A stretch of 13,102 nucleotides of DNA. Source: Gammaproteobacteria bacterium (lineage in GTDB: Bacteria; Pseudomonadota; Gammaproteobacteria; GRL18). Location of the stretch: assembly GCA_030632625.1 (NCBI GenBank), contig DAOVUK010000039.1:1-13102 (forward strand). Reading direction: 5' to 3'. The stretch's first letter is position 1. Each line of letters opens with the position of its first letter. Shown here piece after piece: positions 13,041-13,102 of this stretch. The notes under the pieces were generated by a model. It was given only the letters and a program-made list of their open reading frames with translations. It ran no database searches and was not told where the DNA came from. The translations under genes and the position numbers were made by a program.

Positions 13041-13102
13041 ATATAACGTCGGCATGAACGGTCAAATTGTCATTGGCGTTTTTCAGCCAATGACAATTTG
13101 AT
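13041..13102 (-). other. attC site D (cut by the window edge)
   Basis: On the plus strand the R' box ATATAAC (13041-13047) is followed by a long hairpin: AAATTGTCATTGGC (13064-13077), GTTTTTCA loop, GCCAATGACAATTT. The stem-loop plan is that of attC A (GGCGTTTTTTCAGCC centre). The R'' side lies beyond the window. It marks the far end of the hicAB cassette. Confidence 0.75.

Noticed and set aside
3951..13102. CRISPR-like reading of the repeated sites
   Set aside because: The repeats are long, imperfectly palindromic, irregularly spaced and flank genes; they fit attC sites and not CRISPR repeats with spacers.
1..13102. tRNA, rRNA or integron integrase gene
   Set aside because: I looked for tRNA arms, rRNA segments and tyrosine recombinase motifs and saw none in the window.

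Overview
The window looks like the chromosome of an AT-rich gammaproteobacterium. The housekeeping genes (sufB-sufC-sufD, and prfC of the usual 528-residue type) fit that group, but the species cannot be named. Nearly all housekeeping genes are on the minus strand. What makes the window unusual is that integron gene cassettes lie on both sides of prfC. They carry mostly toxin-antitoxin (TA) modules, and a group II intron sits inside one of the cassette recombination sites (attC).

Layout. Positions 1-3694 hold the Suf iron-sulfur assembly operon on the minus strand: sufB, sufC, sufD and the first codons of a next gene, probably sufS. An IscR type-1-like operator lies just upstream of sufB. Positions 3735-4705 form a short cassette stretch whose attC sites read on the plus strand: a broken yoeB toxin gene, attC, an inverted vapBC pair, and a second, decayed attC. 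Positions 4809-6564 are prfC with its terminator, an extended -10 promoter and a hairpin plus U-tract in the leader. From about 6750 to the right edge runs a longer array whose attC sites read on the minus strand. In the order of that reading it holds: attC D, hicAB, attC C (split by the intron), brnT-brnA, attC B, dinJ-yafQ (inverted), attC E, a frameshifted DUF4258 toxin with a YgiT-type zinc-finger antitoxin, attC A, a truncated PGN_0703-like nuclease gene joined to another gene's tail, attC F with a 26-nt intron remnant, a ParE-type toxin/antitoxin pair, and a doubtful last site G next to prfC.

The attC assignments rest on paired R boxes (GTTRRRY-like and its complement), long imperfect hairpins and similarity between sites. 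Sites B, C, H and I form one family, E and F a second, and A and D a third. The most informative case is site C. Removing 10263-12315 restores a 58-bp attC with the R box GTTATAT, the same length as B and H, and it matches the R box at the other end of the hicAB cassette. This fixes the intron ends and shows insertion at TTGT^T, in the orientation opposite to the cassettes, as known for attC-targeting group IIC introns. The intron-encoded reverse transcriptase is broken in its maturase domain by two frame changes bounded by a perfect 15-bp inverted repeat.

No integron integrase gene and no attI are visible, so this may be an attC cluster without integrase or part of a larger chromosomal integron. 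The TA modules probably stabilise the array. Several carry their own promoters and palindromic operators, so they would not depend on an integron promoter. Several cassette genes are decaying (yoeB, the DUF4258 toxin, the nuclease, the intron protein), which suggests an old, largely immobile array.
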